DNA from: Bradyrhizobium cajani
Lineage (GTDB): Bacteria > Pseudomonadota > Alphaproteobacteria > Rhizobiales > Xanthobacteraceae
DNA: 64,000 nt
NCBI RefSeq assembly: GCF_009759665.1
Contig: NZ_WQNE01000018.1
Location: 1 to 64,000, forward strand
Direction: 5' to 3'
Below are positions 27,027 to 36,234 of this stretch, one piece after another. The notes beneath the pieces are model-generated. The model made no database searches and was not told the DNA's origin. It saw only the letters and a program-made list of their open reading frames with translations. The translations under genes were made by a program, and so were the position numbers. How positions within the stretch are numbered: position 1 is the first letter of the stretch; each line of letters opens with the position of its first letter.

Positions 27027-28214
27027 TTACTTGGACACCAGATAGTCGACCGGAATCTTCTCCGAGATCGTCCACTGATCAACGACGCGTGGCTTGCCCG
27101 CCTCGGTGTTGACGATCAGGTAACGGCCCTGGTTCTGGTGGTGGATCTCCTTGGTGAAGGTGCGCGGGCCGAACAGCGTCGGCTCGTTGTTCATCTTCTC
27201 GAGCTCGGCCACGACGGCGGCCGCATCGGTCGACTTGGCGCGTTCGACCGCCTTGGCCCAGACGTCGATCAGGACGTAGCCCGGATAGACGTACTGGCTG
27301 GACGGATCGCCGCCGGTGACCTCCTTGTACTTCTTGTTGAACTCGTTGACCTTCGGATTGGGATCGTCGCCATAGACCGAGCCCTGCACCGGAACGTAGA
27401 AGTTCGACAGATCCGGCGTGGCGTTCAACCAGTAGCTGCCGTCGACGCCCGAGCCGTTCAGGATCATCGATTTGATGCCGGCGGCGCGGATCTGCTTAAT
27501 GGCTGAGACTGCGCCCGGCATCATCGTGCAGAGCATGATGGCATCGGGCTCCTTCGGCAAGCCCTTGATGCGGGTGATCTGCGAGGCAATCGAGGCATCG
27601 TCGTTCTTGAAGGTGTCGCTGCCGACGAGCTTGGCCTCCTTCAAGTGCGGCAGCTGCCAATCGAAGCCGTCGCAAATGCCTTTGTTGTAGACCGTCCAGC
27701 TATCGAGCAGACGGTAGAAGGTGCGCGCATTCTTCTTGTTGTAGGCCCATTCCGACATGGTCGCGCCTTGCACGGCCGCCAGTACGGACGCCGAGAACGA
27801 GAAGGGACCGACGCCGGGAATGCCGGCCTTGATCGATTCGGCGCAGAGGAAGAAGGAGACCTTGCCGGCCGCCTGCGCTTGGAGCGCTGCCGGCGCACCG
27901 AAATCGTAGTCGCAGGAGACGATCACGAGGTCTGCGCCCTGGTCGAGCACCGCAAGACCGGCCTTGGCGCCTTCAGCCTGGTCGGTCTTGGTGTCGGCGA
28001 AGACAGGCTTGATCTTCTTGCCGAGCAGGCCGCCGGCCTTGTTGATCTCGTCGATCCGGATCAGCGCCGCATCCTGCGCCGGCTTGTCATAGGCCTGCAT
28101 GAATCCGGATGCCGCGGTCGCAAAGCCGATGACGATCTCGTCGGCGGCCTGAGCAGGCGTGAACCAGAGCGTGGATGCTCCGGCCATGATGCTGAGTAAT
28201 GTCGTAAAACGCAT
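27027..28214 (-). CDS. Branched-chain amino acid type ABC substrate-binding protein
   Basis: This 395-residue periplasmic protein has a signal peptide (LLSIMAGASTLWFTPAQAA). The mature start DEIVIGFATAASGFMQAYDK and the IDEINKAGGLLGKKIKPVFAD segment are typical of LivK/amide-binding type I proteins. It is the ligand receptor of the adjacent LivHMGF-like set. ATG 28214 has GGAGG eight bases before it. Because the following genes encode ring-amide or carboxylation enzymes, the ligand is more likely an amide or lactam than a branched-chain amino acid; that is inference. Confidence 0.88.
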   Translation of the reverse strand: MRFTTLLSIMAGASTLWFTPAQAADEIVIGFATAASGFMQAYDKPAQDAALIRIDEINKAGGLLGKKIKPVFADTKTDQAEGAKAGLAVLDQGADLVIVSCDYDFGAPAALQAQAAGKVSFFLCAESIKAGIPGVGPFSFSASVLAAVQGATMSEWAYNKKNARTFYRLLDSWTVYNKGICDGFDWQLPHLKEAKLVGSDTFKNDDASIASQITRIKGLPKEPDAIMLCTMMPGAVSAIKQIRAAGIKSMILNGSGVDGSYWLNATPDLSNFYVPVQGSVYGDDPNPKVNEFNKKYKEVTGGDPSSQYVYPGYVLIDVWAKAVERAKSTDAAAVVAELEKMNNEPTLFGPRTFTKEIHHQNQGRYLIVNTEAGKPRVVDQWTISEKIPVDYLVSK

Positions 28215-28245
28215 GAGCCACTCCTCCAATTGAGCAAAACGAACG

Positions 28246-29319
28246 TCAGTTCAGTTCCTTCAGGGCCGTCTGCACGGGGCGCGCCAGCGGCCGCTGCAAT
28301 GGCCATCCGCGCCAGGAGAACTCCCGATTTCGGCTCAGTCCCGTGGGCAGGTACATCAGCATCACGATGGTGATGGCGCCGATTGCGATCTCCTGAGCAC
28401 CGTTCGGCAATGCGATGGTATGGCCGCCAAGGCTGATGCCCTTCTCGAGATTTCGGAACAGCTCGATGAGCACCGACATCACGACGACGCCCGAGACGGC
28501 ACCGCTGAGGCTGTACATGCCGCCGACCACCAGCATCGACAGCGTGACGAAGGTCGTCCGCAGATAGAACGCGCCGGGATTGACGATGCTCAGGAAGTGC
28601 GCGTAGAGCGCGCCGGCGAGCCCGATGATGAAGGCGCTGACGACGAAGGCGATCAGCCGCTCGCGGACGATGTTGATGCCCGAGGCGCTTGCCGCGACCG
28701 CCTCGTCGCGCGTGGCGCGTAGCGCAAGTCCGGAGCGCGAGATCGAATAGAGATAGGCGATCACGATGGCGGCCGTTGCGCCGAGCCATCCGATCCAGAC
28801 GTTCATGGTCGGCGGAATGCCGACGATCGAGCCTTGTCCACCCGTCACCGAGTCCCAGTTCGAATAGACATTGTTGACGACGCCAAGCAGGCCGAAGGTC
28901 GCGATCGAAGCGGCAATGCCCGACAGGCGCATGATCACGCGTCCGATGATCAGCGCGAATATCGCCGCGAACAGACCCGAGATCGGGGTCGCCACCCACA
29001 TCGGCAGTTGTGTGTGGAGCAGCCAAGCCGGCAATCCCTTGAGTGTGATCGACTTCATCACCGGCGGGATGGCGAGCCATGCGGTCATGTAGGCGCCAAG
29101 GCACATGAAGCTGATATGGCCGAACGACAGCAGGCCCGAATTGCCGACGAAGACGTAGAGCCCGACGACGACCATGATGTTGATGAACATCTCAACCGCG
29201 GTGCGATTGAAGGCCCGACTGCCGAATTGATAGGTGAGGGCGGCCATGATGAGCAGCGCCACGATCAGGATGATCGGTGTCACGATCGTCTGCCGGATGA
29301 CGGATGGCCGCGTCGACAT
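28246..29319 (-). CDS. LivM-type ABC permease
   Basis: This 357-residue inner-membrane protein has about nine hydrophobic helices and LivM features: YVFVGNSGLLSFGHISFMCLG, the coupling segment RSGLALRATRDEAVAASASG, and GGMYSLSGAVSGVVVMSVLI. The start ATG 29319 is four bases after the LivH-like stop. It forms the channel with the LivH-like protein encoded just upstream. Length is within the family's range. Confidence 0.88.
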   Translation of the reverse strand: MSTRPSVIRQTIVTPIILIVALLIMAALTYQFGSRAFNRTAVEMFINIMVVVGLYVFVGNSGLLSFGHISFMCLGAYMTAWLAIPPVMKSITLKGLPAWLLHTQLPMWVATPISGLFAAIFALIIGRVIMRLSGIAASIATFGLLGVVNNVYSNWDSVTGGQGSIVGIPPTMNVWIGWLGATAAIVIAYLYSISRSGLALRATRDEAVAASASGINIVRERLIAFVVSAFIIGLAGALYAHFLSIVNPGAFYLRTTFVTLSMLVVGGMYSLSGAVSGVVVMSVLIELFRNLEKGISLGGHTIALPNGAQEIAIGAITIVMLMYLPTGLSRNREFSWRGWPLQRPLARPVQTALKELN

Positions 29320-29323
29320 TCGA

Positions 29324-30238
29324 TCAAACTCTCTGCTTGGCGGATTTCGGTGCAAACAGGCCCTGCGGCCGCACCAGGAGCACGACGATGACGGCGCCGT
29401 AGACGAAGGCGTCGCGGAACACACGGGCGTCGTGCGGCAAGGTCGCCTGGAATACGACACTCGCCGCGCCGATCAGGAATCCGGCGGCTACCGCACCGGG
29501 AATGCTGCCGAGGCCGCCGATCACGGTCGCGATGAAGGCGATGAGCATCACGTTGGCACCCATGCCGATATCGGCGGTGCCGGAATTGGTGGCCAGGATC
29601 AGGCCGATCGCCGCTGCCAGCATGCCGCTGATGGCGAAGGCGAGCAGGATCACGCCATTGGCGCGGACCCCGAGCATGCGGGCCATGGTGAAATTCTCGG
29701 CCGCCGCGCGCATCTCCAGGCCGTAGCGTGTGCGCTTGAGGAACAGGACGAGCACGACGAGCACGACCAGCGTGATCATGATGGTCACGACCTGGAGCAT
29801 AGGAATGTGGGCACCGAGAAACTCGACCGGCAGGCCGAGGCTCGGCCACAGCGTGATGGATTTCGGCCGGCTCGAATACAGCATCAGAAGCAGGTGCCGG
29901 ATGACGAAGCCGAGCGCGAAGGACGCGATCATCATCGTCGCCGGATTTGTGTTGCGGAAGCGACGGAAGACGACGATCTCGGACAGGATCGAGAGCACAG
30001 CGCCAATCAGAAGCAGAAGCGGGATCAGCAGATAGAAGGGTAGCCGGCCGGCAAACACGATCGCTGCCGCGTCGATCGAAGGCCACAGCATCGCGAACAC
30101 GCAGAAGGCGATGAAATCGCCGTGAGCGAAATTGACGAGCCGCATGACGCCGAAAATCAGGGCGATGCCGAGTGCACCCAGCGCATAGAGGCTGCCAAGG
30201 CTCAACGCGTCGAAGACGATCTGGAGGACGTCGGTCAT
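29324..30238 (-). CDS. LivH-type ABC permease
   Basis: This 304-residue integral membrane protein shows the LivH signature near the N-terminus (GSLYALGALGIALIFGVMRL, then VNFAHGDFIAF), a cytoplasmic coupling loop RTRYGLEMRAAAENFTMARM, and the C-terminal IGGLGSIPGAVAAGFLIG. It pairs with the LivM-like permease. It begins one base from the end of the LivF-like gene, so the transporter genes are closely packed. Substrate specificity cannot be read from the permease. Confidence 0.9.
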   Translation of the reverse strand: MTDVLQIVFDALSLGSLYALGALGIALIFGVMRLVNFAHGDFIAFCVFAMLWPSIDAAAIVFAGRLPFYLLIPLLLLIGAVLSILSEIVVFRRFRNTNPATMMIASFALGFVIRHLLLMLYSSRPKSITLWPSLGLPVEFLGAHIPMLQVVTIMITLVVLVVLVLFLKRTRYGLEMRAAAENFTMARMLGVRANGVILLAFAISGMLAAAIGLILATNSGTADIGMGANVMLIAFIATVIGGLGSIPGAVAAGFLIGAASVVFQATLPHDARVFRDAFVYGAVIVVLLVRPQGLFAPKSAKQRV

Positions 30239-30239
30239 C

Positions 30240-30962
30240 TCAGTGATCTCCGAAGCCGAAATAGGCCTGCTTCAGGCGATCGTCCTTGATCATGTCGGCG
30301 GCGGCGCCCTCCAGAACGATGCGGCCGCCGCGGATCAGGACCATCCGCCCGCCGGTCATCATGGCCCGGGTCGAGCTTTGCTCGACGATGAGGAGCGTGA
30401 GTTTCCGCTGAGCGCGCAGCCGCACCAGGATCTCATAGACCTGGTCGATGATCTTGGGCGCAAGACCGAGCGACGGTTCGTCGATGGCCATGATGCGCGG
30501 CGCGGCCATCAGGGCGCGGCCGATTACGAGCATCTGCTGCTGGCCGCCGGAGAGCATGCCCGCCGGAGTGCGGCGACGCTCGGCCAGCATCGGGAATTCC
30601 TCGTAAATGGACTCCAGATCGTCGGCGATCCTCTTCCGGTCGCGCCGCATGCCGGTGCCGACCTTCAGATTCTCCTCGATCGTCAGTGCGCCGAAGACGT
30701 TGCGCCCCTCGGGCACCAGCGAAAAGCCGCGCCTGGCGATGTCTTCGGGCGAATTGCCCGTGACCCTCGCACCGTCGATGATGATGGAGCCGGAGCCGGC
30801 CGGCACGACGCCCGCGATGGCGTTGAGCAGGGTCGACTTGCCGGCGCCGTTCGGACCGGTGACGAACAGAATCTCGCCCTCGTCGATCTTCAGCGTCACG
30901 CCGCGTAGGGCGGTAAGGCGTCCATAGCTGACTGTGATGTCGTCGACAGCGAGCAGCGTCAT
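30240..30962 (-). CDS. LivF-type ABC ATPase
   Basis: This 240-residue ATPase has Walker A GPNGAGKSTLLNAI, a Q-loop region FSLVPEGRNVFGALT, the signature LSGGQQQMLVIGRAL, and Walker B IMAIDEPSLGL. The PEGRxxF motif and short length mark it as LivF rather than LivG. ATG 30962 overlaps the LivG-like stop (ATGA). With LivG it forms the ATP-hydrolysing pair of the transporter. Confidence 0.92.
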   Translation of the reverse strand: MTLLAVDDITVSYGRLTALRGVTLKIDEGEILFVTGPNGAGKSTLLNAIAGVVPAGSGSIIIDGARVTGNSPEDIARRGFSLVPEGRNVFGALTIEENLKVGTGMRRDRKRIADDLESIYEEFPMLAERRRTPAGMLSGGQQQMLVIGRALMAAPRIMAIDEPSLGLAPKIIDQVYEILVRLRAQRKLTLLIVEQSSTRAMMTGGRMVLIRGGRIVLEGAAADMIKDDRLKQAYFGFGDH

Positions 30963-31735
30963 GACGCGACCGCCGCTTCCGCGACGATTGGCGGAATCAA
31001 CTCGTCGCGCTGCGTCCCCATGTAAGCGTGCCGTACCGCATCGCTGTCGCGAATTTCCGCAGGCGTGCCGACTTCGATGATCTCGCCGGAGTCGAGGACG
31101 AAGATCCGCTCGCAAAGTTCGAGAACGAGACCGATATTGTGCTCGATCAGGAGCACGCCGACATTCAGTTCACCGGCGATCCGCCGGATGATGGCCGCAA
31201 GATCGTGGCTTTCATGTTCGGACATGCCGGCTGCCGGCTCGTCGAGCAGGAGATAGCGCGGCGTGCACATGATGGCCCGGCCGATGGCAACGCGCCGCTC
31301 GTCGGTATAGGGCAGGGCACCCGCGATGGTGTTGGCCAGACTGGAAATACCGAGCCAGGCCAGGACGCGCTGGGCTTCCGCGATCGCATCGCGGCGGGTC
31401 TGGCCGAGACCGACGCCGGTCACCTCCAGGTTGTCCACGACCGGCAGATCGCGGAAAAGTCGACCCGACTGAAAAGTGCGCGCGACGCCTTTGTGTCGGA
31501 GCTTGTGCGCCGCAATACCGTTGAGCGGCTCTCCTTCCAGTTCGATGCTGCCGGCGCCAACCGGCTGAAAACCTGTCAGCACATTGATAAGGGTGGTCTT
31601 GCCGGCCCCGTTCGGGCCAATCAATCCAGTGATACCTCCCCGTGGCACGGCAAGTGTAACGTCCGACAGCGCTTTCAAGCCTTCGAATTGGACGCTGACA
31701 TCGCGAGCGACCAACTCCAAGCCATCAGACCTCAT
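30959..31735 (-). CDS. LivG-type ABC ATPase
   Basis: This 258-residue ATPase has Walker A GPNGAGKTTLINVL, the LivG-type Q-loop GVARTFQSGRLFRDL, a signature-like stretch ALPYTDERRVAIGRAI (canonical LSxGxxR replaced by LPYTDER) and Walker B YLLLDEPAAGMSEHE. LivG proteins commonly have this softened signature. It is the first gene of the ten-gene operon and is divergent from a LysR regulator 98 bases away. Confidence 0.9.
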   Translation of the reverse strand: MRSDGLELVARDVSVQFEGLKALSDVTLAVPRGGITGLIGPNGAGKTTLINVLTGFQPVGAGSIELEGEPLNGIAAHKLRHKGVARTFQSGRLFRDLPVVDNLEVTGVGLGQTRRDAIAEAQRVLAWLGISSLANTIAGALPYTDERRVAIGRAIMCTPRYLLLDEPAAGMSEHESHDLAAIIRRIAGELNVGVLLIEHNIGLVLELCERIFVLDSGEIIEVGTPAEIRDSDAVRHAYMGTQRDELIPPIVAEAAVAS

Positions 31736-31790
31736 CTCAACGCCTTCTCACCCGCGAACCGATAGATTGATTTTTCCGTTCCACCGGGTG

Positions 31791-31822
31791 ATTGTAAAAT
31801 TCGAAATATCGTTCGCTGATAT
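31791..31822. promoter_or_regulatory. Candidate LysR operator and divergent promoter region
   Basis: Between livG-like (minus) and the LysR gene (plus) lies a perfect inverted repeat ATATC (31806-31810) / GATAT (31818-31822) with a seven-base centre; it also contains a T-N11-A pair. On the minus strand a TACAAT -10-like hexamer (31796-31791) follows 10 bases further on, so the repeat would cover its -35 region. The repeat ends 11 bases before the LysR start codon, suiting autoregulation. Functional assignment is inferred. Confidence 0.45.
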
Positions 31823-31833
31823 CGGAAATTTTG

Positions 31834-32754
31834 ATGCCTCTGACATTCCGTCAGGTTCGACATTTCATCGCAACGGCCGAGACCGGTCGCGTTTCGGCCG
31901 CCGCTGCGGCGCTGAGCGTGACACAGTCGGCGGTGACGGCGTCCATCAAGGCGCTCGAAGCGGAGCTCGGCCGCAAGCTGTTCGACCGCCACTCGAACGG
32001 CGTGACGCTGACCTTCGACGGGCAGGAGTTCTTGCAGCGCGCCCGCACGATCGAGGCGAGCGTGTCGGATGCGATGCGCGGCCCGCATCGCTGGGGGACG
32101 CAGGTCGACGGTACCGTCGACGTGGCTGTCAGCTATACTGTCGCCGGATATTTCCTGCCGCCGCTATTGTCGCGCTTCTGGCGGTCGTTCCCGGGCATCA
32201 CGGTGCGTCTGCACGAGTTTCAGCGCGATGCGATCGAGCAGAGTCTGGTCAGTGGCAGCGTCGATGCGGCGATCATGCTGGTCTCCAACCTGCATGATCG
32301 CCACTCCATTCGCTCGCGGCTGTTGCTGCGCTCACCGCGTCGCCTGTGGACCTGCGCCAATCATGCGCTCCTCCGCAAAGAGAGCATCAAACTCGCAGAT
32401 CTGGCCAGCGAACCCTATCTGATGCTGACCGTCGACGAAGCCGAACGAGCTGCCATGCGTTACTGGCAGCATACGACGCTCGTTCCGAACGTCATCTTCC
32501 GCACGTTGTCGGTCGAGGCCGTCCGCAGCATGGTTGCGACCGGCATGGGAATCACGATCCTTTCAGACATGGTCTATCGTCCCTGGTCGCTCGAGGGACA
32601 TCGCATCGATCTCAAGACTCTCGATGACGACGTTCATACCATGGATGTGGGACTTGCCTGGAAGGCCGAGGCGAAGCTGTCTCCGGCGGGGCGCGCGTTC
32701 TGCGAGTTCGTCGCCCACTCCTATCCCGGATCGGAGCCGGTCCAGTTCGACTGA
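31834..32754 (+). CDS. LysR-family transcriptional regulator at head of the transporter/carboxylase operon
   Basis: This 306-residue protein has an N-terminal helix-turn-helix (FRQVRHFIATAETGRVSAAA, TQSAVTASIKALEAELGRKL) and a C-terminal effector domain (YTVAGYFLPPLLSRFWRSFP, GMGITILSDMVYRPWSLEG). It is divergent from the livG-like operon and so is the likely activator of it. It is a close paralogue of the LysR at 21506-22471. I start at ATG 31834, since the TTG at 31831 directly before it has no ribosome site of its own. Confidence 0.92.
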   Translation: MPLTFRQVRHFIATAETGRVSAAAAALSVTQSAVTASIKALEAELGRKLFDRHSNGVTLTFDGQEFLQRARTIEASVSDAMRGPHRWGTQVDGTVDVAVSYTVAGYFLPPLLSRFWRSFPGITVRLHEFQRDAIEQSLVSGSVDAAIMLVSNLHDRHSIRSRLLLRSPRRLWTCANHALLRKESIKLADLASEPYLMLTVDEAERAAMRYWQHTTLVPNVIFRTLSVEAVRSMVATGMGITILSDMVYRPWSLEGHRIDLKTLDDDVHTMDVGLAWKAEAKLSPAGRAFCEFVAHSYPGSEPVQFD

Positions 32755-32946
32755 TGAAGATCGGCTTGACACTTGATCTCGTCGTTTTTGCCTGGCCGTA
32801 ATTGGCTCACGCTGGTCCATGATGGATTGGACTGGGAGTTCAGGTCTTTCAATCGATTCGGAGGCGACGTGTGCACCAGGAAATCCGAAAAGAATCTCGT
32901 CACAGGCAGGTAGTTTGCCAGATTGGTCGCCGCCTCGAGCTGGTCT

Positions 32947-33921
32947 CTATTGCGGCTCGATTCCGGCCGCTTTGATAATCCGTGCCCACTTGCCAATCTC
33001 GGACCTCAAGAAAGCTTCGAGCGCATCCGGCGTTGCACGCTCGGGCTCGACCGGAGCCATGCTTAGCTCGGCAAAGCGGCTGATCAGGGCCGGATCCTTG
33101 AGCGCGGTCTGGAGCGCGCCGACCAGATGGTCAACCACCGGCTTAGGCGTGCCGCGCGGCGCGTAGAGGCCGTACCAGGTCGTGACGTTGAACTCGGGAA
33201 CGCCGGCCTCTGCCGAGGTTGGCACTTCAGGCAGCGTCGCGACACGTGTCTTGCTGGTGATCGCGTAGCCCTTGATCGTCTTTGACTGGATGTACGGCGT
33301 CGGTCCGGTCGCGGGATCGCAATAGACGTCGATGTGGCCGGCGATGACATCGTTCAACGCGGGACCGCCGCCCTTGTAATAGATTTGCGAGAGCTTCGTA
33401 TCGGTCGTGTTCATGAACATCAGGCCGCAGAGCTGCGAGGCCGAGCCGAGACCGACATTGCCGAAGGTCATCTTGTCGCCCTCGCTGCGGATGCGCGCGA
33501 TCATCTCGCTCAAATCCTTGGCCGGAAAATTTGGCCGGGCCACCAGGATCATCGGCACGTCGGTGACAAGTCCGATCATGGCGAAGTCGCCGACCGGGTC
33601 GAACGGCAGTTTTGCGTAGAGCGCGGGCGCAGTGGCCTGGCCGACATGCATCAGCAGCAGCGTGTAGCCATCGGGCGCAGACTTGGCGACGCGGTTGGTG
33701 CCGAGCGTTCCGCCGGCGCCGACGACATTCTCGATGACGATGGACTGCTTCAGCGTCGCGCTCATGGCATTGCCGAGGATGCGCGCTATGACGTCGCCGG
33801 GGCCGCCGGCGGAGAAGGGCACGATCATCGTGACCGGGCGAGTGGGATAGTCATCCGCGATCGCGGCGCCGCAGGGGTAGAGCAGGAAAAACAGGATCAG
33901 CGATCGTACGAGATACGTCAT
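32947..33921 (-). CDS. TctC/Bug-family periplasmic binding protein, orphan
   Basis: This 324-residue tripartite tricarboxylate transporter receptor has a signal peptide (SLILFFLLYPCGAAIA), then DDYPTRPVTMIVPFSAGGPG, ARILGNAMSATLKQSIVIEN and GAGGTLGTNRVAKSAPDGYT, the standard family start. No tctA or tctB membrane genes are in the window, which is common for these receptors in Bradyrhizobium and Bordetella. It follows a GntR regulator gene by 23 bases and ends the long minus-strand catabolic series. The ligand, probably a carboxylate, is unknown. Confidence 0.9.
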   Translation of the reverse strand: MTYLVRSLILFFLLYPCGAAIADDYPTRPVTMIVPFSAGGPGDVIARILGNAMSATLKQSIVIENVVGAGGTLGTNRVAKSAPDGYTLLLMHVGQATAPALYAKLPFDPVGDFAMIGLVTDVPMILVARPNFPAKDLSEMIARIRSEGDKMTFGNVGLGSASQLCGLMFMNTTDTKLSQIYYKGGGPALNDVIAGHIDVYCDPATGPTPYIQSKTIKGYAITSKTRVATLPEVPTSAEAGVPEFNVTTWYGLYAPRGTPKPVVDHLVGALQTALKDPALISRFAELSMAPVEPERATPDALEAFLRSEIGKWARIIKAAGIEPQ

Positions 33922-33944
33922 CGAACACTCCCTGGCGGCATTTT

Positions 33945-34661
33945 TTAGTCGTCGGAAGGCGCCGCCTCCTTGGCCGCCGACGATTTCTCGATCATGTCGA
34001 GCGCGGCCACGGCGGCCGCATTGATGTGGTCGACGCAGCAGCGCTCGGCGAGGTCCGCATCGCCGCTCTGGATCGCGCGCCAGATCGCGGTGACCTCGCG
34101 CAGGCTCTTGTTGATCCGCTTCGGCTGAGACATCGACGTGATCCGCAACAGCTGGATCCGGTCGTGCAGCGGCTTGAGCATGCGCTCGATGAAGGCATTG
34201 CGGCAGCCGCCGATCAGTGCGGCGTAAAAGTCGGTCTTGGCCTCGAGGCACCCGACGAGATCCTGTTTGGCCGCGGCGGCCTTCAGCCGCGTCAGGGCCT
34301 CCCCGATCCGGCGTGCCACTTCCGGGTCATGCAGCCTGGCGCATTCGCGGCCGGCAAAGCCTTCGAGGACCGCGCGTGCTGCATAGAGTTGCCGGGCCTC
34401 CTCGAGGCTGATCGTGGAGACCACGGGGCCGCGGTGCGGAACCGTATTCACCAGCCCGTCCGCCTCGAGCGCGCGTAGCGCTTCACGGATCGAAGGGCGG
34501 CTGACACCCATCATCTCGCAGAGCTCGCGCTCGACCAGGCGCTGGCCCGGTTTGAGCGTGCCGGACATGATCGCCTCCCGCAGCTTTTGCGCGACCATCG
34601 CCCGGACGGTCGGGACGTCCTCGATGCGGAGTGTCGACTGCAATTCGCTACGTCTTTCCAT
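33945..34661 (-). CDS. GntR-family regulator with FCD ligand domain
   Basis: This 238-residue protein has the N-terminal winged helix VRAMVAQKLREAIMSGTLKP, GQRLVERELCEMMGVSRPSI and REALRALEADGLV, followed by an all-helical FCD domain (AARAVLEGFAGRECARLHDP; DFYAALIGGCRNAFIERML; C-terminal histidine in VDHINAA). FCD regulators bind carboxylates through a metal held by Asp and His. It is embedded in the catabolic operon and is a candidate for binding TTGTCAGACAA at 45123-45133 in the divergent promoter. That pairing is inference. Confidence 0.92.
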   Translation of the reverse strand: MERRSELQSTLRIEDVPTVRAMVAQKLREAIMSGTLKPGQRLVERELCEMMGVSRPSIREALRALEADGLVNTVPHRGPVVSTISLEEARQLYAARAVLEGFAGRECARLHDPEVARRIGEALTRLKAAAAKQDLVGCLEAKTDFYAALIGGCRNAFIERMLKPLHDRIQLLRITSMSQPKRINKSLREVTAIWRAIQSGDADLAERCCVDHINAAAVAALDMIEKSSAAKEAAPSDD

Positions 34662-34684
34662 GTCCGGGTCCTGTTCGGGAAAAC

Positions 34685-35425
34685 TCAGTACCGGTTTACA
34701 GGCAGAATCATCATTTCGGCAATTTGAACGTGGGCTGGCTGATCGAGGGCAAAGACGATGGACCGGGCGATATCGGCGGGATCGAGCGCCATCCTGAACT
34801 GGTCGAAATAGTCCTTTTCCTTCCGCGTATCGCCGCGGTAGCGGGTCAGGATGATGTTGGTCCGGGTCAGTCCGGGCTGCAGCTCGGTCACCCGGATCGC
34901 GGTTTCCGCCAGCTCACCCCGGAGGGTCTCGGTGAACATGTGCACACCCGCCTTGCTGGTGCTGTAGGCGGCCATGTCAGGGACAATCCGGACGGCGTTG
35001 ATCGAACTGATGTTGACGACATGGCCGGCATTGCGGCGGACCATGTCGGGGAGGATCGCGCGGGTCACGCGCATCAGGCCGATCAGATTGGTCTGGATGA
35101 TGTTGGACCAGTCGTCGGCGGAGCCGATGTCGAAGCGGGTCCGCCCGCCGATATCGTGACCGGCATTGTTGATGAGGACGTCGACCGGCTTGAAATGACC
35201 GGGAATCGCGTCCGGCAGGCCATCCACAGCCTGTGCGTCGCTGATATCGAGCTGGATCGGAAACACCGCATTGCCGGCGGTGGACGCCAGCTCCTGAAGC
35301 GCCTTGGCGTCGCGATCGACCAGCACGACGCGGCGGCCGCTATCCAGCAGTGCCTTGGTGATGGCGCGTCCCATGCCGCCGGCGGCACCCGTCAGCACGA
35401 CGGTCTGGCCCGATTGTTCAGTCAT
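34685..35425 (-). CDS. Short-chain dehydrogenase/reductase
   Basis: This 246-residue Rossmann oxidoreductase has the TGAAGGMG nucleotide loop at residues 12-19, VLVDRDAKAL after beta-2, DVLINNAGHD, the catalytic Ser in NISSINAV, and YSTSK with the catalytic Tyr and Lys. An Asp after beta-2 suggests NAD preference. The C-terminal sequence (LDQPAHVQIAEMMILPVNRY) resembles YdfG-type hydroxy acid dehydrogenases. It lies between the GntR gene and a second dehydrogenase. The substrate is probably a hydroxy acid or alcohol from the local pathway. Confidence 0.88.
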   Translation of the reverse strand: MTEQSGQTVVLTGAAGGMGRAITKALLDSGRRVVLVDRDAKALQELASTAGNAVFPIQLDISDAQAVDGLPDAIPGHFKPVDVLINNAGHDIGGRTRFDIGSADDWSNIIQTNLIGLMRVTRAILPDMVRRNAGHVVNISSINAVRIVPDMAAYSTSKAGVHMFTETLRGELAETAIRVTELQPGLTRTNIILTRYRGDTRKEKDYFDQFRMALDPADIARSIVFALDQPAHVQIAEMMILPVNRY

Positions 35426-35449
35426 CGCAGCACTCCCATTCCAATGTGC

Positions 35450-36220
35450 TCATGCCACCGACCAGCCGCCGTCGATCGGCAGGCTGGCGCCGGTGATGTC
35501 GTTTGCGGCGGGGCCACAGAGAAAGACGACCATAGCGGCGACGGCATTCATTTCGACGAAACGTTGCGTCGGCTGCCGCTCGCCTAGATATTCGCGGGTC
35601 ACGTCGTCGACCGCACGGCCACTATTCGTAGCGATGCCGGCGATCTTGTTGAGGATGGCGGGCGTCGGCAGCGTGCCGGGGCAGATCGTGTTGCAGGTGA
35701 TGCCGCTGCGGGCTGTCTCGATGGCGACGGCGCGGGTAATACCCAGAATTGCGGTCTTGGTGGTGACGTAGTCGATGCGATCCTCAACCGCGCGGCTTGA
35801 GTAGATCGAGCCCAAATTGATGATCCGGCCCCAGCCGCACTGCTTCATTGCCGGCAGCGCCAGGCGGATCAGATGGAACGGCGCCGAGAGGTTGACGGCG
35901 AGCGCGTGTTCCCATTTCTCGGGAGGGAACTGCTCGACGGGGGAGAAATGCCTGATAACGGCGTTGTTGACGAGTATGTCGATCGCGCCGCAGCGGGCGA
36001 GCAGATCGGCCACCATCGCCTCGATTGCGTCGCGCTGAGACAGATCGACGCCGGCCGCGATGGTCTTCACGCCGAAGCGGGCGCGCAGTTCGTCCGCGGC
36101 CTGCTTCGGCGCGACAAGATCGTGAAGGACAATGTTGGCGCCCGCGCCGGCAAGGCCTTCCGCGACAGCCAAGCCAAGGCCGGCGGTTGCGCCGGTCACG
36201 AGTGCCCATTTGCCCATCAT
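35450..36220 (-). CDS. Short-chain dehydrogenase, 3-hydroxybutyrate dehydrogenase-like
   Basis: This 256-residue enzyme has VTGATAGLGLAVAEGLAGAG at the N-terminus, DILVNNAVIRH (NNAV instead of the usual NNAG), catalytic Ser in NLGSIYSS and YVTTK. The CPGTLPTPAI and QPTQRFVE segments recall D-3-hydroxybutyrate dehydrogenases. ATG 36220 follows GGAG by nine bases; a second ATG follows immediately. It lies next to the carboxymuconolactone-decarboxylase-like gene. The exact substrate is not known. Confidence 0.85.
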   Translation of the reverse strand: MMGKWALVTGATAGLGLAVAEGLAGAGANIVLHDLVAPKQAADELRARFGVKTIAAGVDLSQRDAIEAMVADLLARCGAIDILVNNAVIRHFSPVEQFPPEKWEHALAVNLSAPFHLIRLALPAMKQCGWGRIINLGSIYSSRAVEDRIDYVTTKTAILGITRAVAIETARSGITCNTICPGTLPTPAILNKIAGIATNSGRAVDDVTREYLGERQPTQRFVEMNAVAAMVVFLCGPAANDITGASLPIDGGWSVA

Positions 36221-36234
36221 CGTCTGGTGCTCCG

